This document shows positions 19,111 through 29,341 of a stretch of DNA of 64,000 bases, piece after piece. Below the pieces are notes generated by a model. The model made no database searches. It was not told where the DNA came from and saw only the letters and a program-made list of their open reading frames with translations. Numbering within the stretch: the first letter of the stretch is position 1; every line of letters starts with the position of its first letter. The stretch lies in the NCBI GenBank assembly GCA_002010065.2, contig MTMD02000002.1, positions 248,001-312,000 on the forward strand, in the 5' to 3' direction. Source of the stretch: Candidatus Pyrohabitans jungbluthii (lineage in GTDB: Archaea; Hydrothermarchaeota; Hydrothermarchaeia; Hydrothermarchaeales; BMS3B). Made by a program: the position numbers and the translations under genes.

Positions 19111-20631
19111 TTACCCCTTCTTCGACTTCTCCCGCATTATGAAGATGCGGTTTATGGCTGAGATCATCGCCTCTACGCTGGCATTCACTATGTCTTCGCG
19201 TGCAGCTTTGCCGCTGGCGATGTTGCCCCTGCTGTCCTCCAGCTTCACCACAACCTCTGCAAGGGCGTCGCTCCCGCCGGTTATTGCCTCGAGGTGGTAC
19301 TCTGTCAGGCGAATATCCTCCACGCCAGAGAGCACCTTGCGCACAGCGTTCAGCGCCGCGTCCACAGGGCCAACGCCTGTCTCAGCGCCCATGAGCTCCT
19401 TGTCCTTGAAGCGCAGCTTCACGCTGGCAGTGGGTATAACGCGGTTGCCGGTCATCACCGCAAATTCTTCAAGGTCAACCACCTTCTCCTGCTTTGCCAC
19501 CTCTCCCACTACAGCTTCGGCTATTGCAAGGAGGTCGGCGTCAGTAACACGCTTGCCCTTATCGCCAAGCTCCTTTACCCTGCGGGTAATCTCGCGCACC
19601 TGCTCTCGCGTAGCATAGATGCCCATCTCCTGGAGCATGGCGCTTATGCCATGCGCACCCGCGTGCTTCCCGCTCACTATGCGTCTGCGATGACCCACCA
19701 TCTCCGGCGTCATAACGCCCGGCTCAAAGGTCTCCGCCTTAACGAGCACGCCATGGGTGTGTATGCCCGACTCGTGGGAGAAGGCATTCTCGCCCACGAT
19801 GGGATAGTTGGGAGGCATCCTTATGCCTGTGAGGCGCTCCACAAGCTTTGAGGTTTCGTAGAGGTACTCTGTGCGTATGTTTGTTTTAACGCGGTAAATA
19901 GAGGTGAGTGCCATCACCACCTGCTCCAAGCTTGCGTTGCCCGCGCGCTCGCCTATGCCGTTGATGGTAACCTGCACCTCCTGCGCCCCTGCTTCGACGG
20001 CAGCAAGCGAATTCGGCACGGCTAAGCCAAAATCGTTGTGGCAGTGCACATCTATGGGAATGCTCACGTTCTCATAGACCTCTTGGGTAATTTTCCGCAT
20101 AGCAGGGGGAATCATCACCCCTACCGTATCTGGGATGTTTATTATATCAGCGCCCGCCTCCTCGGCGGTCTTAAACACCTTAACAAGGTAGTCCATCTCA
20201 GTGCGCGTGGCGTCCATCGCGGAGAAGAGGCACTTGACGCCGTGAGCCTTAATGTGCTCCACCGCATTGGCTACGAGCTCCAGCACCTCCTCGCGGCTCT
20301 TTTTTATGGTGTGCTCCCGCTGTATGTCGCTCGTCGATACGAAGGTGTGCACCATGTCAACGTCGCAGTCCAGGGCGGCGTCTATATCTTCGAGGAGCAC
20401 CCTCGCCAAGCCGCAAACCTCGGCGCTCAACCCTTCTTTCGCTATCTTGGACACTGCCTCCTTCTCGCCCCGCGAGGAGATGGGAAAACCAGCCTCGATA
20501 ACGTCGACGCCCAGCTTGTCAAGCTGGCGGGCGATTGTTATCTTCTCCTCAACTGTTAAAGAAACTCCCGGCGTCTGCTCGCCGTCTCGAAGGGTGGTAT
20601 CAAAAATTCGAACCCTCTCGGGTAAGTTCAT
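19111..20631 (-). CDS. 2-isopropylmalate synthase/homocitrate synthase family (LeuA/AksA)
   Basis: [66 protein letters not shown]-terminal regulatory domain. Confidence 0.92.
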   Translation of the reverse strand: MNLPERVRIFDTTLRDGEQTPGVSLTVEEKITIARQLDKLGVDVIEAGFPISSRGEKEAVSKIAKEGLSAEVCGLARVLLEDIDAALDCDVDMVHTFVSTSDIQREHTIKKSREEVLELVANAVEHIKAHGVKCLFSAMDATRTEMDYLVKVFKTAEEAGADIINIPDTVGVMIPPAMRKITQEVYENVSIPIDVHCHNDFGLAVPNSLAAVEAGAQEVQVTINGIGERAGNASLEQVVMALTSIYRVKTNIRTEYLYETSKLVERLTGIRMPPNYPIVGENAFSHESGIHTHGVLVKAETFEPGVMTPEMVGHRRRIVSGKHAGAHGISAMLQEMGIYATREQVREITRRVKELGDKGKRVTDADLLAIAEAVVGEVAKQEKVVDLEEFAVMTGNRVIPTASVKLRFKDKELMGAETGVGPVDAALNAVRKVLSGVEDIRLTEYHLEAITGGSDALAEVVVKLEDSRGNIASGKAAREDIVNASVEAMISAINRIFIMREKSKKG

Positions 20632-20744
20632 CTCACGCTTTACTTCCTCAATCACGTAGAACGTAATCCCGTCCTGCCATGGTATCTTCTCCCGAAAAGT
20701 TGTACTCGCTTCGGAGGAGATTAACAATGTAAAGTTTAAAATAC

Positions 20745-21896
20745 CTAGACCACGCGCTCCATGCGCTCCAGCGCCTCTTCTATTCTGGCAACAGGTTGCG
20801 TAAGCGCAAACCTGACGAAGCCCTCGCCGTGCTCGCCAAAGCCCACACCAGGGGTCACGACGACGCCAGCCTCGAGGAGCTTCTCGGCGAATGCCATGGA
20901 ATTGCCATCAGGAACCTCCATCCAGAGGTAGAAGGTTGCCTTGGGTTTATCCACATTAAAGCCCAGCTTTCTCAGCCCTCGCACCAGAACATCGCGGCGC
21001 TCCTGGTAAATGCGCACATTCTCGCGCACACACTCCTGGGAGCCACGAAGCGCCGCTATCGCAGCCTCCTGAATAATCTGCGACGCTCCCGAGTCGACGT
21101 TCGTCTTCACCTTACCCAGGCCCGCGATAACTTCGCTGTTTCCAGCGGCGTAGGCGATGCGCCAGCCGGTCATGTTGTACGCCTTGGATAGCGAATCTAT
21201 AGCAATGCCCACCTCGCGGGCGCCCTCAAACTCCAGGAAGCTGCGCACGCGGTAGCCGTCAAATGCGATAGCAGAATAGGCTTCGTCGGAGCACACTATT
21301 ATATCATTATCCTGGGCAAAGTCTATCACCTCGCGGTAGAATTCCGCCTCGGCTACCGCCGCTGTTGGATTGTTCGGGTAGTTTATCCACATCATCTTTG
21401 CCTTCTTAACCTTATCGCGGGGTATCGCCTCGAGATCGGGCAGGAAGTTGTTCTCCTTGCGAAGGGGCATCGCATACGCCTCGCCGCCAGCGAAGAGCGG
21501 CCCAGTGCGGTAGACCGGATAACCCGGGTCAGGGTAGAGCACCACATCGCCGGGATTAACAAACGCGAAGTGGATGTTGTGCACCCCTTCCTTGGAGCCT
21601 ATCAGCGCTATTACCTCCTTCTCAGGGTCAAGCTCCACGCCGAAGTCCCGGCGGTAACGCTCCGCCACAGCCTCACGGAAAGCGAGCATCCCCTCGTAGC
21701 TGGGGTAGCGGTGGTTCTCAGGCTTCTTCGTAGCGTCGCAGGCGGCCTTAACTATGTGCTCAGGCGTTGGCAGGTCGGGGTCTCCCACGCCAAAGCTTAT
21801 GACGTCGACGCCTTCCTTTCGCTTCTGCGCTATCTTGCGATCAAGCTCTGCGAACAGGTATGGGGGCAGCTTCTTTATCCGCTCCGCGTACTCCAT
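20745..21896 (-). CDS. dapL: LL-diaminopimelate aminotransferase (class I/II aminotransferase)
   Basis: [68 protein letters not shown]. Confidence 0.85.
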   Translation of the reverse strand: MEYAERIKKLPPYLFAELDRKIAQKRKEGVDVISFGVGDPDLPTPEHIVKAACDATKKPENHRYPSYEGMLAFREAVAERYRRDFGVELDPEKEVIALIGSKEGVHNIHFAFVNPGDVVLYPDPGYPVYRTGPLFAGGEAYAMPLRKENNFLPDLEAIPRDKVKKAKMMWINYPNNPTAAVAEAEFYREVIDFAQDNDIIVCSDEAYSAIAFDGYRVRSFLEFEGAREVGIAIDSLSKAYNMTGWRIAYAAGNSEVIAGLGKVKTNVDSGASQIIQEAAIAALRGSQECVRENVRIYQERRDVLVRGLRKLGFNVDKPKATFYLWMEVPDGNSMAFAEKLLEAGVVVTPGVGFGEHGEGFVRFALTQPVARIEEALERMERVV

Positions 21897-21976
21897 AGTA
21901 ACACCTATAATCTTGATACTTGTGAGGAATTGTAATCTAAGATTAAAAAATTTTCCCCAGCATAGAAGGCATAGCC

Positions 21977-24028
21977 ATGAAGACGCTTATAATCACCGAG
22001 AAGCCGAAGGTCAGTCAGAAGATTGCCTACGCCATTTCAGACAAATACAAGCGGCGCAGCGCTGGAGGGGTGAGCTACTTTGAAATCTCCAGCAACGGTG
22101 AGACCATCTACGTCGCCAGTGCCGCAGGGCATCTTTACTCGCTGAAGGAGAAGAAAAACAGCTACTCCTACCCCGTGTTCGACATCGAGTGGGCTCCCCT
22201 TTACGAGGTGGATAAAAGCAAGGGCTACACGCGGAATTACATCTCCCTGCTCAAAAAGCTCGCCTCACAAGCGGACCGCTTTATTATAGCCACAGACTAC
22301 GATATTGAGGGCGAGCTTCTTGGCTACAATGCGCTGCGCTTCGCGTGTTCTGCCACGCAGGCAAAAAGGATGCGCTTCTCCGCACTCACAAAGCTAGACT
22401 TAAGGCGAGCGTATGAGAACCTCGCCGAGGTGGATATGCCTCTGGTTAAAGCTGGCGAGGCGAGGCACATAATGGACTGGTACTGGGGGATAAACACCTC
22501 TCGTGCACTTTCCAGTGCGGTTAAGACTTACTCCAAGAAGTTCACCACCTTCTCCGCTGGCAGGGTGCAGACCCCCGCTCTCGCGATACTCGTTGAGAGG
22601 GAGAAGGAGATCGCCAGCTTCGTTCCCGAGAAGTACTGGACACTGAGCGCCACCCTCAGGGTAGGCAGGAGCAGGGTTAAGGCTACCCACACACGAGGGA
22701 AGCTCTTCGACGAGGGCGAGGCTAAGCAGCTTTACTCAAAGCTCCAGGATGCGCAGGAGGCGAGGGTGGAGAAGGTGGAGCTAAAAGAAAGCGCCGTCCC
22801 CCCACCTGTACCCTTCGACTTGGGCACACTTCAGAGCGAAGCATACCGCTACTTCAGGCTCAGTCCCAAGGCAACGCAGGATATCGCCCAGTCTCTGTAC
22901 GAGAGCGGGTACATCTCATATCCCAGAACCTCCTCGCAGAAGCTTCCACCAACCATAGGTTACAGGCAGATTATTAAGGCGCTGGGGGAGAATCCCGCCT
23001 TCGCTCAGCTTGCGGAGCTTCTTCTAGCCAAGGAGAAGCTCTATCCCAGGCAGGGAAAGAAGGACGACCCAGCTCATCCTGCAATTTACCCCACTGGCGT
23101 AAAACCCAAAAAGCTCTCCTCGCGAGAGGAGAAGATCTACCTGCTTATAGTGCACCGCTTCCTCGCCACCTTCGGCGATGCGATGAAGCGCGCGAAGATG
23201 AACGTAAGGACAAGCATCCGCGGCGAGGCATTTACTTTCTCCCGCGCGAGAACACTGGAGCAGGGGTGGCGGGTTTTCTATCCCTACGCCAAGCTGGAGG
23301 AGCACACGCTTCCAAAGCTTCGCGAGGGGGACGTGCTCAAGGTGCTCAAGGTGAGCTTGGATGAAGACGAAACAAAGCCACCGGAGCGCTACAACCCTGC
23401 CTCGCTGGTGGCGGAGCTTGAGCGCCGCGGGCTGGGCACTAAAGCTACGCGCGCTGAGGTTGTGGACACCCTCTACAGGCGGGAGTACATCACAGGCGTG
23501 CCGATAAGGGTCACGCCGATAGGCATGAGCGTAATCGAAGCTCTCGCTGAGTATGTGCCGGAGATAATAAGCGAAGAGTTGACAAGGCGCTTTGAGCAGA
23601 AGCTGGAGGAGATTCAGCAGGGGAAGGCTGAGGCAGAGCGCACCCTGGAGGAGGCTAGAAAGGAGCTCACTCGCATAATGAATGAGTTCAAGCTTCGCGA
23701 GAAGGAGATTGGCGAGAAGCTCGCCCTTGCCATAGAGGAAAAGAGGAAGAGCGAGGTTATAGGCGAGTGCCCCCGCTGCGGCGGTGAGCTGCGCATCATC
23801 CGCTCAAAAAAGACAGGTAAGCGCTTCATAGGCTGTAAGAACTACCCAAGCTGCGATGTCTCATATCCACTGCCCCAGAAGCGGGGTATTTACCCCACGG
23901 ACAAGCGCTGCAACGTGTGCGGCCTGCCCATGGTGAGCATGCCCCTCGGAAAGCGCCGCGTGCTCAGCTGCATTGACATGAACTGCCGCAGCAAGGATAA
24001 GTACAGGAAGAAGCAGAAAGAAGGTTGA
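21977..24028 (+). CDS. topA: DNA topoisomerase I (type IA)
   Basis: LIITEKPKVSQKIAYAI Toprim start, ATDYDIEGELLGYNAL, ESGYISYPRTSSQKLP, C-terminal Zn ribbons. Confidence 0.95.
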   Translation: MKTLIITEKPKVSQKIAYAISDKYKRRSAGGVSYFEISSNGETIYVASAAGHLYSLKEKKNSYSYPVFDIEWAPLYEVDKSKGYTRNYISLLKKLASQADRFIIATDYDIEGELLGYNALRFACSATQAKRMRFSALTKLDLRRAYENLAEVDMPLVKAGEARHIMDWYWGINTSRALSSAVKTYSKKFTTFSAGRVQTPALAILVEREKEIASFVPEKYWTLSATLRVGRSRVKATHTRGKLFDEGEAKQLYSKLQDAQEARVEKVELKESAVPPPVPFDLGTLQSEAYRYFRLSPKATQDIAQSLYESGYISYPRTSSQKLPPTIGYRQIIKALGENPAFAQLAELLLAKEKLYPRQGKKDDPAHPAIYPTGVKPKKLSSREEKIYLLIVHRFLATFGDAMKRAKMNVRTSIRGEAFTFSRARTLEQGWRVFYPYAKLEEHTLPKLREGDVLKVLKVSLDEDETKPPERYNPASLVAELERRGLGTKATRAEVVDTLYRREYITGVPIRVTPIGMSVIEALAEYVPEIISEELTRRFEQKLEEIQQGKAEAERTLEEARKELTRIMNEFKLREKEIGEKLALAIEEKRKSEVIGECPRCGGELRIIRSKKTGKRFIGCKNYPSCDVSYPLPQKRGIYPTDKRCNVCGLPMVSMPLGKRRVLSCIDMNCRSKDKYRKKQKEG

Positions 24029-24051
24029 ATATGAAGGTAGGAGGCGGGACC

Positions 24052-24402
24052 ATGGACAGAGACGAGATTGCAGAGCGTGGAGATACCGTGGTGGTGGCGT
24101 ACGTTGCCAAGACCAAAGAGGGGGAGATAGTTGATACCTCGGATGCAGAGCTTGCCGAGAAGGCTGGGATAAAGGAAAAAGCGTACTGCAGGCCCCTAAC
24201 CTTCGTGCTCGGCTCTGGAAGACTTATTAAAGGTTTTGAGGAGGCGGTTGAGGGCATGCGCAAAGGCGAGAAGCGCGTGGTTGAGGTGCCGCCGGAGAAG
24301 GGCTTTTCAGAGGGACATCCTCTGGCGGGAAAGACGCTGATTTTTGAGATTACACTGCTCGAGGTGTACAAGCGCTACTATGACGTGAGGGTGAGTGTTT
24401 AA
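24052..24402 (+). CDS. FKBP-type peptidyl-prolyl isomerase (SlyD-like)
   Basis: GDTVVVAYVAKTKEGEIVDTSD..., FVLGSGRLIKGFEEAVEGMRKGEKRVVEVPPEKGF. Confidence 0.9.
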   Translation: MDRDEIAERGDTVVVAYVAKTKEGEIVDTSDAELAEKAGIKEKAYCRPLTFVLGSGRLIKGFEEAVEGMRKGEKRVVEVPPEKGFSEGHPLAGKTLIFEITLLEVYKRYYDVRVSV

Positions 24403-24443
24403 TCCTTTGCCCTTAGACGCATAGGAAAAAGTATATATTCCAT

Positions 24444-24462
24444 GATATCGGAATTCGATATC
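24444..24462. promoter_or_regulatory. Operator-like dyad GATATCG-GAATT-CGATATC before the padR-family gene
   Basis: Perfect 7-bp arms between TATA-like GTATATATT and the ATG at 24465. Confidence 0.65.
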
Positions 24463-24464
24463 GT

Positions 24465-24767
24465 ATGGCGATAATTCGCGAAATCTTCCTGGGCTTCATA
24501 AAGGTGCACATACTCCACCACGCCTCCGAGGGCGAGATATGCGGCGTTGAGATGATGGAAGAGTTGAAGAGGCATGGCTACGCCATAAGCCCGGGAACGC
24601 TTTACCCCACGCTTCACCTGCTGGAGAGGGAAGGCTACCTGAAGGGGGAGGAGAGGCTCGTCGCCGGCAGGAGGAGGCGCTACTACCGTGCCACTGAGAA
24701 GGGGCGTAAAGCCCTGGAGGAGGCAAAGGTAAAGATTCGCGAGCTCGTTGAGGAGGTTCTGGAATGA
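24465..24767 (+). CDS. PadR-family transcriptional regulator
   Basis: HASEGEICGVEMMEELKRHGYAISPGTLYPTLHLLEREGYLKGEERLVAGRRRRYYRATEKGRKALEE. Confidence 0.92.
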   Translation: MAIIREIFLGFIKVHILHHASEGEICGVEMMEELKRHGYAISPGTLYPTLHLLEREGYLKGEERLVAGRRRRYYRATEKGRKALEEAKVKIRELVEEVLE

Positions 24768-25699
24768 TTGAGATAGCGACGTTCATCCTGGGAATAGTCC
24801 TGGTGGTGTGGGGAACAGAGCGGTTTGTGCGGGGCCTGGTAGGCTCAGCGCTCGTGCTGGGTGTTTCAACCTTTGCCCTGGGAGTAGTCTTCGGGGGCTT
24901 TGACGCCGAGAATCTGAGCGCAGGCATAGCCTCCGCTTTGAAGGGCCTGCCGGGAATATCCCTGGGCACTGTGATAGGCTCCAGCATCTTTCTGCTGGGC
25001 GCGGCGGTGGGTATAACCTCTGTGCTTGTCCCCCTCGAGGTTAGAGTGCCCGGGAAGTACATCCTCCTGACCTTCCTCTCTCCACTGCCCATGTTTGCCC
25101 TCATGCGAGACGGTATGCTCTCGCGCTACGACGGGCTCGCCCTTCTTGCAATCTCCCTGCCGGTGATAGGCTACATAGTCAGGGACTCGAGGCATGAAGC
25201 CTTTCTGGAGGAGGATGAGGAGTTCGAAGAGGTACTGGAGGAGAGGGAGGAGAAGCCAGGATGGTACTTCCCAATGCTAATGCTCCTGAGCATAGTGGTA
25301 ATCATAGCTGGGGCGGAGCTTCTGGTAAGGGGGGCAAAGGGGATAATCCAGAGCTTCGGGATAAGCGACACCCTGCTCGGCATGGTCTTCGTGGCGGCGG
25401 CGGTCAGCTTTGAGGAAGTTGCCAGGATGGTGGTGCCAGCGTGGAAGGGCCGACCCGAGATAAGCATGGGCAACATCCTGGGCACTGTGCTCTTCTTCGT
25501 GCTGTTCAACGCTGGCTTAATAGCTCTAATTGCGCCCCTGAGGGTGGAGCAGAGTGTTGTGTCCTTCCACTTCCCGGCAATGATGCTCATCTTAGCTGCC
25601 ACCTCTGCGTTTATGCTTAATGGGAAGATATCGAGGGGCAACGGTATCGTCCTGATTGTCCTCTACCTCGCCTATTTAATTTTAAACTATTACCTTTAG
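24764..25699 (+). CDS. Cation/Ca2+ antiporter (CaCA) family membrane protein
   Basis: Two repeated halves with alpha-repeat-like GSALVLGVSTFALGVVFGGF / GISDTLLGMVFVAAAVSFEE; start overlaps the padR stop. Confidence 0.82.
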   Translation: MIEIATFILGIVLVVWGTERFVRGLVGSALVLGVSTFALGVVFGGFDAENLSAGIASALKGLPGISLGTVIGSSIFLLGAAVGITSVLVPLEVRVPGKYILLTFLSPLPMFALMRDGMLSRYDGLALLAISLPVIGYIVRDSRHEAFLEEDEEFEEVLEEREEKPGWYFPMLMLLSIVVIIAGAELLVRGAKGIIQSFGISDTLLGMVFVAAAVSFEEVARMVVPAWKGRPEISMGNILGTVLFFVLFNAGLIALIAPLRVEQSVVSFHFPAMMLILAATSAFMLNGKISRGNGIVLIVLYLAYLILNYYL

Positions 25700-25710
25700 G
25701 AGGTTCTAAA

Positions 25711-26133
25711 ATGGGAGAAAAAATCGCTGGAAAGACGAAGTTTGGTGAGCTGACTATAGACGATATCGCGGGCATGCAGCCCTGCATGAGCAGAGTGATG
25801 CGCCAGTACACGGAGCGGTACAGCATAATGTACCACGCGTGCAAGGCGCGCAACTGGAAGCTGGGCTTGTACCAGCTCAAAGAGATACGCGAGATTGCCG
25901 CCGTTGGAGCAAAGACGCGCCCCCAGTGGGCCAAGGAACTGGAGGACTTTGACCGCGAGTATCTCGTGCCCATAGAGGAGGCGATGAAGAAGCAGGACTG
26001 GCAGGCTTTTGAGGAGGCTTACATGAGGAGCACAGAGGCGTGCAACGAGATACATCGCAGAATAGGCTACGGGTATATAAAGTATAAGCTACCGGAGTCG
26101 CCGCCCGACTGGCTGGACCTTACACCTGAATAA
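25711..26133 (+). CDS. Conserved-type helical hypothetical protein (140 aa)
   Basis: ORF with RBS-like AGGAGGTT upstream; MYHACKARNWKLGLYQLKEIREI... helical pattern. Confidence 0.7.
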   Translation: MGEKIAGKTKFGELTIDDIAGMQPCMSRVMRQYTERYSIMYHACKARNWKLGLYQLKEIREIAAVGAKTRPQWAKELEDFDREYLVPIEEAMKKQDWQAFEEAYMRSTEACNEIHRRIGYGYIKYKLPESPPDWLDLTPE

Positions 26134-26147
26134 ACGAACATGTTCGT
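26134..26147. promoter_or_regulatory. Perfect 14-bp palindrome ACGAACATGTTCGT upstream of the cupin gene
   Basis: Read directly; about 20-30 bp upstream of TATA-like CATATATTATA. Confidence 0.6.
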
Positions 26148-26194
26148 AGATAGGATTAACTCCGATGAGCGCATATATTATACTGTGATGAAAA

Positions 26195-26509
26195 ATGCAG
26201 GTGATAGACTTAAGCGAATATGCGCAGTTTAAGGAAGATGAGAAGGTGCTGAAGCTACTCCACGACTCGCCCAGCTGGCGGATAATAAACTTCAATTTCG
26301 AGGCAGGGCAGGAGTTGCCGGTGCACAGCCACGACGTGGATAGCGAGGTTATGATTCTGGTGCTTGAGGGCGAGGGTTACTTCATAGACGGGGAGCGCGA
26401 GGTAGAGGCGAAGCCTGGGAGCATGCTGATTAGCAAAGTTAGCGAGCCCCACGGCGTTAAGGCAAAGACGCGCATGCGTGTGCTGGTTGCGATTGCCCCG
26501 CCGATATAG
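26195..26509 (+). CDS. Cupin-domain protein
   Basis: NFEAGQELPVHSHDVDSEVMILVLEGEGYFIDGEREVEAKPGSMLISKVSEPHGVKA. Confidence 0.88.
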   Translation: MQVIDLSEYAQFKEDEKVLKLLHDSPSWRIINFNFEAGQELPVHSHDVDSEVMILVLEGEGYFIDGEREVEAKPGSMLISKVSEPHGVKAKTRMRVLVAIAPPI

Positions 26510-27313
26510 TTACTTCACCCTTTCCAGCAGAGCATTGACGTCGGCGCTGCGCGGCTCAACGCGCACAGGCTCCTCATAGGTGCTTCTCTCCTCCCTGTAG
26601 AATATCCCTATGGGTATTCCGTCTTGAGTATAAGCCAGCTGAAGAGCCTCGTCGAAGCTCGCCGGTTCCTCCAGCTTATACACCTTCTCCCTGTAAAGCT
26701 TCCATGTGTTGTTGAATGTGACGCAGGGCTGAAGCACATCCACAAACGCAAAGCCCCTGTGGAGTATCGCCTCCTTAATTATTTCTTTAAGGTGCTTCGC
26801 ATCGCCGGCATAACCGCGAGCAACGAAGCTCGCTCCCGAGGCAAGCATCAGCGCTACTGGATTAAGCGGCTCTTCGGGGTTGCCTTCCGGGGTGCTCCTC
26901 CCCCTGAAGCCCTTCGCACTGGTAGCTGTAGCCTGGCCTGTGGTTAGGCCATAGACAGCGTTGTTGTGGACTATGAGCGTGGCGTCGATGTTCTTCTTTG
27001 CGGCGTGGATTAGATGCACTAAACCCTCGTTATACGCATCGCCATCGCCCGCGAATCCTACGACGGTTAGCTTGGGATTCGCCAGCTTTATACCAGCGAG
27101 CATCGCTGGCACTCTGCCGTGGATGGTGTGAAAGCTGCTGAGCGTTAGGTAGTCGGCTATCTTGCCATGGCAGCCAACGCCGGAGACGAGTACCATCTTC
27201 TTTAAATCCATAACCTCTGCCAGCTCTGCAGCGGCGTCCTTGAAAGCCTTTAGAATGCCGAAGTTTCCGCACCCCGGGCACCAGACTATCTTCGCGCGCG
27301 TGGCAAGCTTCAT
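26510..27313 (-). CDS. 2-oxoacid:ferredoxin oxidoreductase, beta (TPP-binding) subunit
   Basis: WCPGCGNFGILKAFKDAA, GDGDAYNEGLVHLIHAAKKNIDATLIVHNNAVYGLTTGQATATS. Confidence 0.92.
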   Translation of the reverse strand: MKLATRAKIVWCPGCGNFGILKAFKDAAAELAEVMDLKKMVLVSGVGCHGKIADYLTLSSFHTIHGRVPAMLAGIKLANPKLTVVGFAGDGDAYNEGLVHLIHAAKKNIDATLIVHNNAVYGLTTGQATATSAKGFRGRSTPEGNPEEPLNPVALMLASGASFVARGYAGDAKHLKEIIKEAILHRGFAFVDVLQPCVTFNNTWKLYREKVYKLEEPASFDEALQLAYTQDGIPIGIFYREERSTYEEPVRVEPRSADVNALLERVK

Positions 27314-28947
27314 CCGAACACCTCCCTTAGCTTGGGCACAAGCTCACTAGCAACGAAGGGTCTGCCATCCCACCTTGCAATGAGCTCAGCCTCTATGCAA
27401 GCGTGCTCCCTCAGCAGAGAGCCGAGCTGCCCTGTGTAACTGCACTCAACGCAGGCGGCTCTCTCTATGTCCAGCTTCTCAATCTCCCAAGCCGGGAAGG
27501 GTGAGAGGTACCTCACCTGCACCACCTTTATGCCTCCCAGCTTCTGCGCTGCCTCTATGGTAGCGCCTGTGGAGGAGCCCCAGGTAAACACCACGTCTTT
27601 ACCTTCGCCGAAGATTCGAACCGCTTGCCTTTGCTTGACCTCCTCCACAATACCCTGCATTTTCCTCATCCTCTTCTTGTACATCGCCGCGCTTACCTCT
27701 GCGTCGTCGGTAGTGAATCCTCGCTCGTCGTGCTCATTGCCAGTTGCCTTGAGCACCACTTCGGGAGGGAAGGCGAGAGGGCTCACGCCCGAGTCGGTGA
27801 TGAGGTACCTTTTATAATCCTCAGCGCTTCCCTGGTATAGCAGAGGCGGCTCCTCCTTTACTTTCTCCACATCTATCTCCGCCGTGGCTGCGCTCTCTGA
27901 GAGATACCTGTCCATGAGCAGCACCGCAGGTGTTTGAAACTTCCACGTCAAATTGAGCAGCTCACCAGCTAAGCAAAAGGCATCCTCAACGTCGCCCGGA
28001 GACGCCACTATCCTGGGAAACTCTCCGTGGCCAGCGTGGAGCACAAACCTCAGGTCTTCCTGCCCATGCCAGGTGGGCAAGCCCGTGCTCGGCCCGCCAC
28101 GCTGCGATTCCAGAAAGAGCACCGGCACCTCCGCCATGCCAGCCAAGCTGAAGGCTTCCTGCATCAGCGCAAAGCCTCCGCCAGAGGTGCCTACCATTGT
28201 TCTCGCCCCAGCAAAGGCGGAGCCTATTGCCATTACCGCGGCGGCAATCTCATTCTCAGGCTGGACCACGGTCATGCCGAGCTCTTTCTTCACCGACGCC
28301 AGAAAGTGGAGCAGAGAAGAAGAAGGTGTCATGGGGTAGGCATAGTAGTTTCTGAGCCCTGCCTTGACCGCTCCCAAACCAGCAGCTTGGTTACCGTCCA
28401 GCACCGGCTTAGCCTCGCCCACCTTCTTCACTTCTCGAATGCGCTCCAGGTTTTCAGAGGCGTACCTGTAGCCCATCTCCGCGAGGATTACATCCTTCTC
28501 AGCTTTCTCGCCGTACGCATCGCGGTATATCTGGTTGAGAATCTCCACGTCTATGCCGTAGAGGTAGCACAGCGCGCCAAGCGCAGAGGCGTTCCTGAAC
28601 ACCGGCGGCGCCTTTGCCTGCTTTGCAAACTCGCTCATCGGCAAACCCTCGCCACCAGCGTAGCTGAACTTCGAGGAGTCGAAGATCACACGCCTCACGT
28701 GCTCCCTGTGCAGTGGGATGACGTAGTCCTGAAGCGCTATCAGCAGGTCGCCCTTCTGTTCGTGACAGCGTATCTTCTCGCTGCTTACCCTCACTATTGC
28801 CGCGTTGTGTCCGCCGCGTATGAGCGACTGGTATTCCACATGAACAAACACGTGGTAACCCAGCCTTGCAAACAGCTTAGCCGCAACCAGACCAGCGCCC
28901 TTTACACCATCGCCTGCCATTCCAGAGATGCGAAATGTGAAGTCCAT
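27310..28947 (-). CDS. 2-oxoacid:ferredoxin oxidoreductase, fused gamma-alpha subunit
   Basis: N-terminal gamma domain ISGMAGDGVKGAGLVAAKLFARLGYHVF, then alpha GNQAAGLGAVKAGLRNYYAYPMTPSSSLLHFL. Confidence 0.92.
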   Translation of the reverse strand: MDFTFRISGMAGDGVKGAGLVAAKLFARLGYHVFVHVEYQSLIRGGHNAAIVRVSSEKIRCHEQKGDLLIALQDYVIPLHREHVRRVIFDSSKFSYAGGEGLPMSEFAKQAKAPPVFRNASALGALCYLYGIDVEILNQIYRDAYGEKAEKDVILAEMGYRYASENLERIREVKKVGEAKPVLDGNQAAGLGAVKAGLRNYYAYPMTPSSSLLHFLASVKKELGMTVVQPENEIAAAVMAIGSAFAGARTMVGTSGGGFALMQEAFSLAGMAEVPVLFLESQRGGPSTGLPTWHGQEDLRFVLHAGHGEFPRIVASPGDVEDAFCLAGELLNLTWKFQTPAVLLMDRYLSESAATAEIDVEKVKEEPPLLYQGSAEDYKRYLITDSGVSPLAFPPEVVLKATGNEHDERGFTTDDAEVSAAMYKKRMRKMQGIVEEVKQRQAVRIFGEGKDVVFTWGSSTGATIEAAQKLGGIKVVQVRYLSPFPAWEIEKLDIERAACVECSYTGQLGSLLREHACIEAELIARWDGRPFVASELVPKLREVFG

Positions 28948-29104
28948 TCTACCCCCCACTAGAGTATGCTACTTAGGGATAGAAAAAGGTTTTCCAGGAC
29001 GCTGGTCTCCTTTTTTTAGAATCATCATAAAAAATCATTACAGAACAAAAACTTTTTATAGCCTTCGGGAGAGATAAAACCCAAGCGCTGAAAGGAGGTC
29101 TGGA

Positions 29105-29290
29105 ATGGCAGAGATAGAGGTGAATAAGGATACCTGCGTTGGTTGCGGAGAGTGCGTGGATATATGCCCTGCCGATGTTTATGAGCTTCAGGATGGAAAG
29201 TCAACGCCCGTACGTATGGAAGACTGTGTCAACTGCTGCTCCTGCGTGGAGGTGTGCCCCACCAACTCGATAAACCACGAATCCTGCTAA
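29105..29290 (+). CDS. 2[4Fe-4S] ferredoxin
   Basis: CVGCGECVDICP and CVNCCSCVEVCP motifs. Confidence 0.93.
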   Translation: MAEIEVNKDTCVGCGECVDICPADVYELQDGKSTPVRMEDCVNCCSCVEVCPTNSINHESC

Positions 29291-29341
29291 TGCAAAAATT
29301 AATTATAGCTGTTTTGTGAGTTTTTACTGCAGGTGGAGCCG

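Noticed and set aside
19101-19116. Hairpin AAGGGG-GTTA-CCCCTT
   Set aside because: Lies at the convergent ends of two genes; probably an ordinary terminator or chance, not an R1 copy.
28027-28962. 311-aa plus-strand ORF
   Set aside because: Antisense to the 2-oxoacid:ferredoxin oxidoreductase gamma-alpha gene with no recognisable domain.
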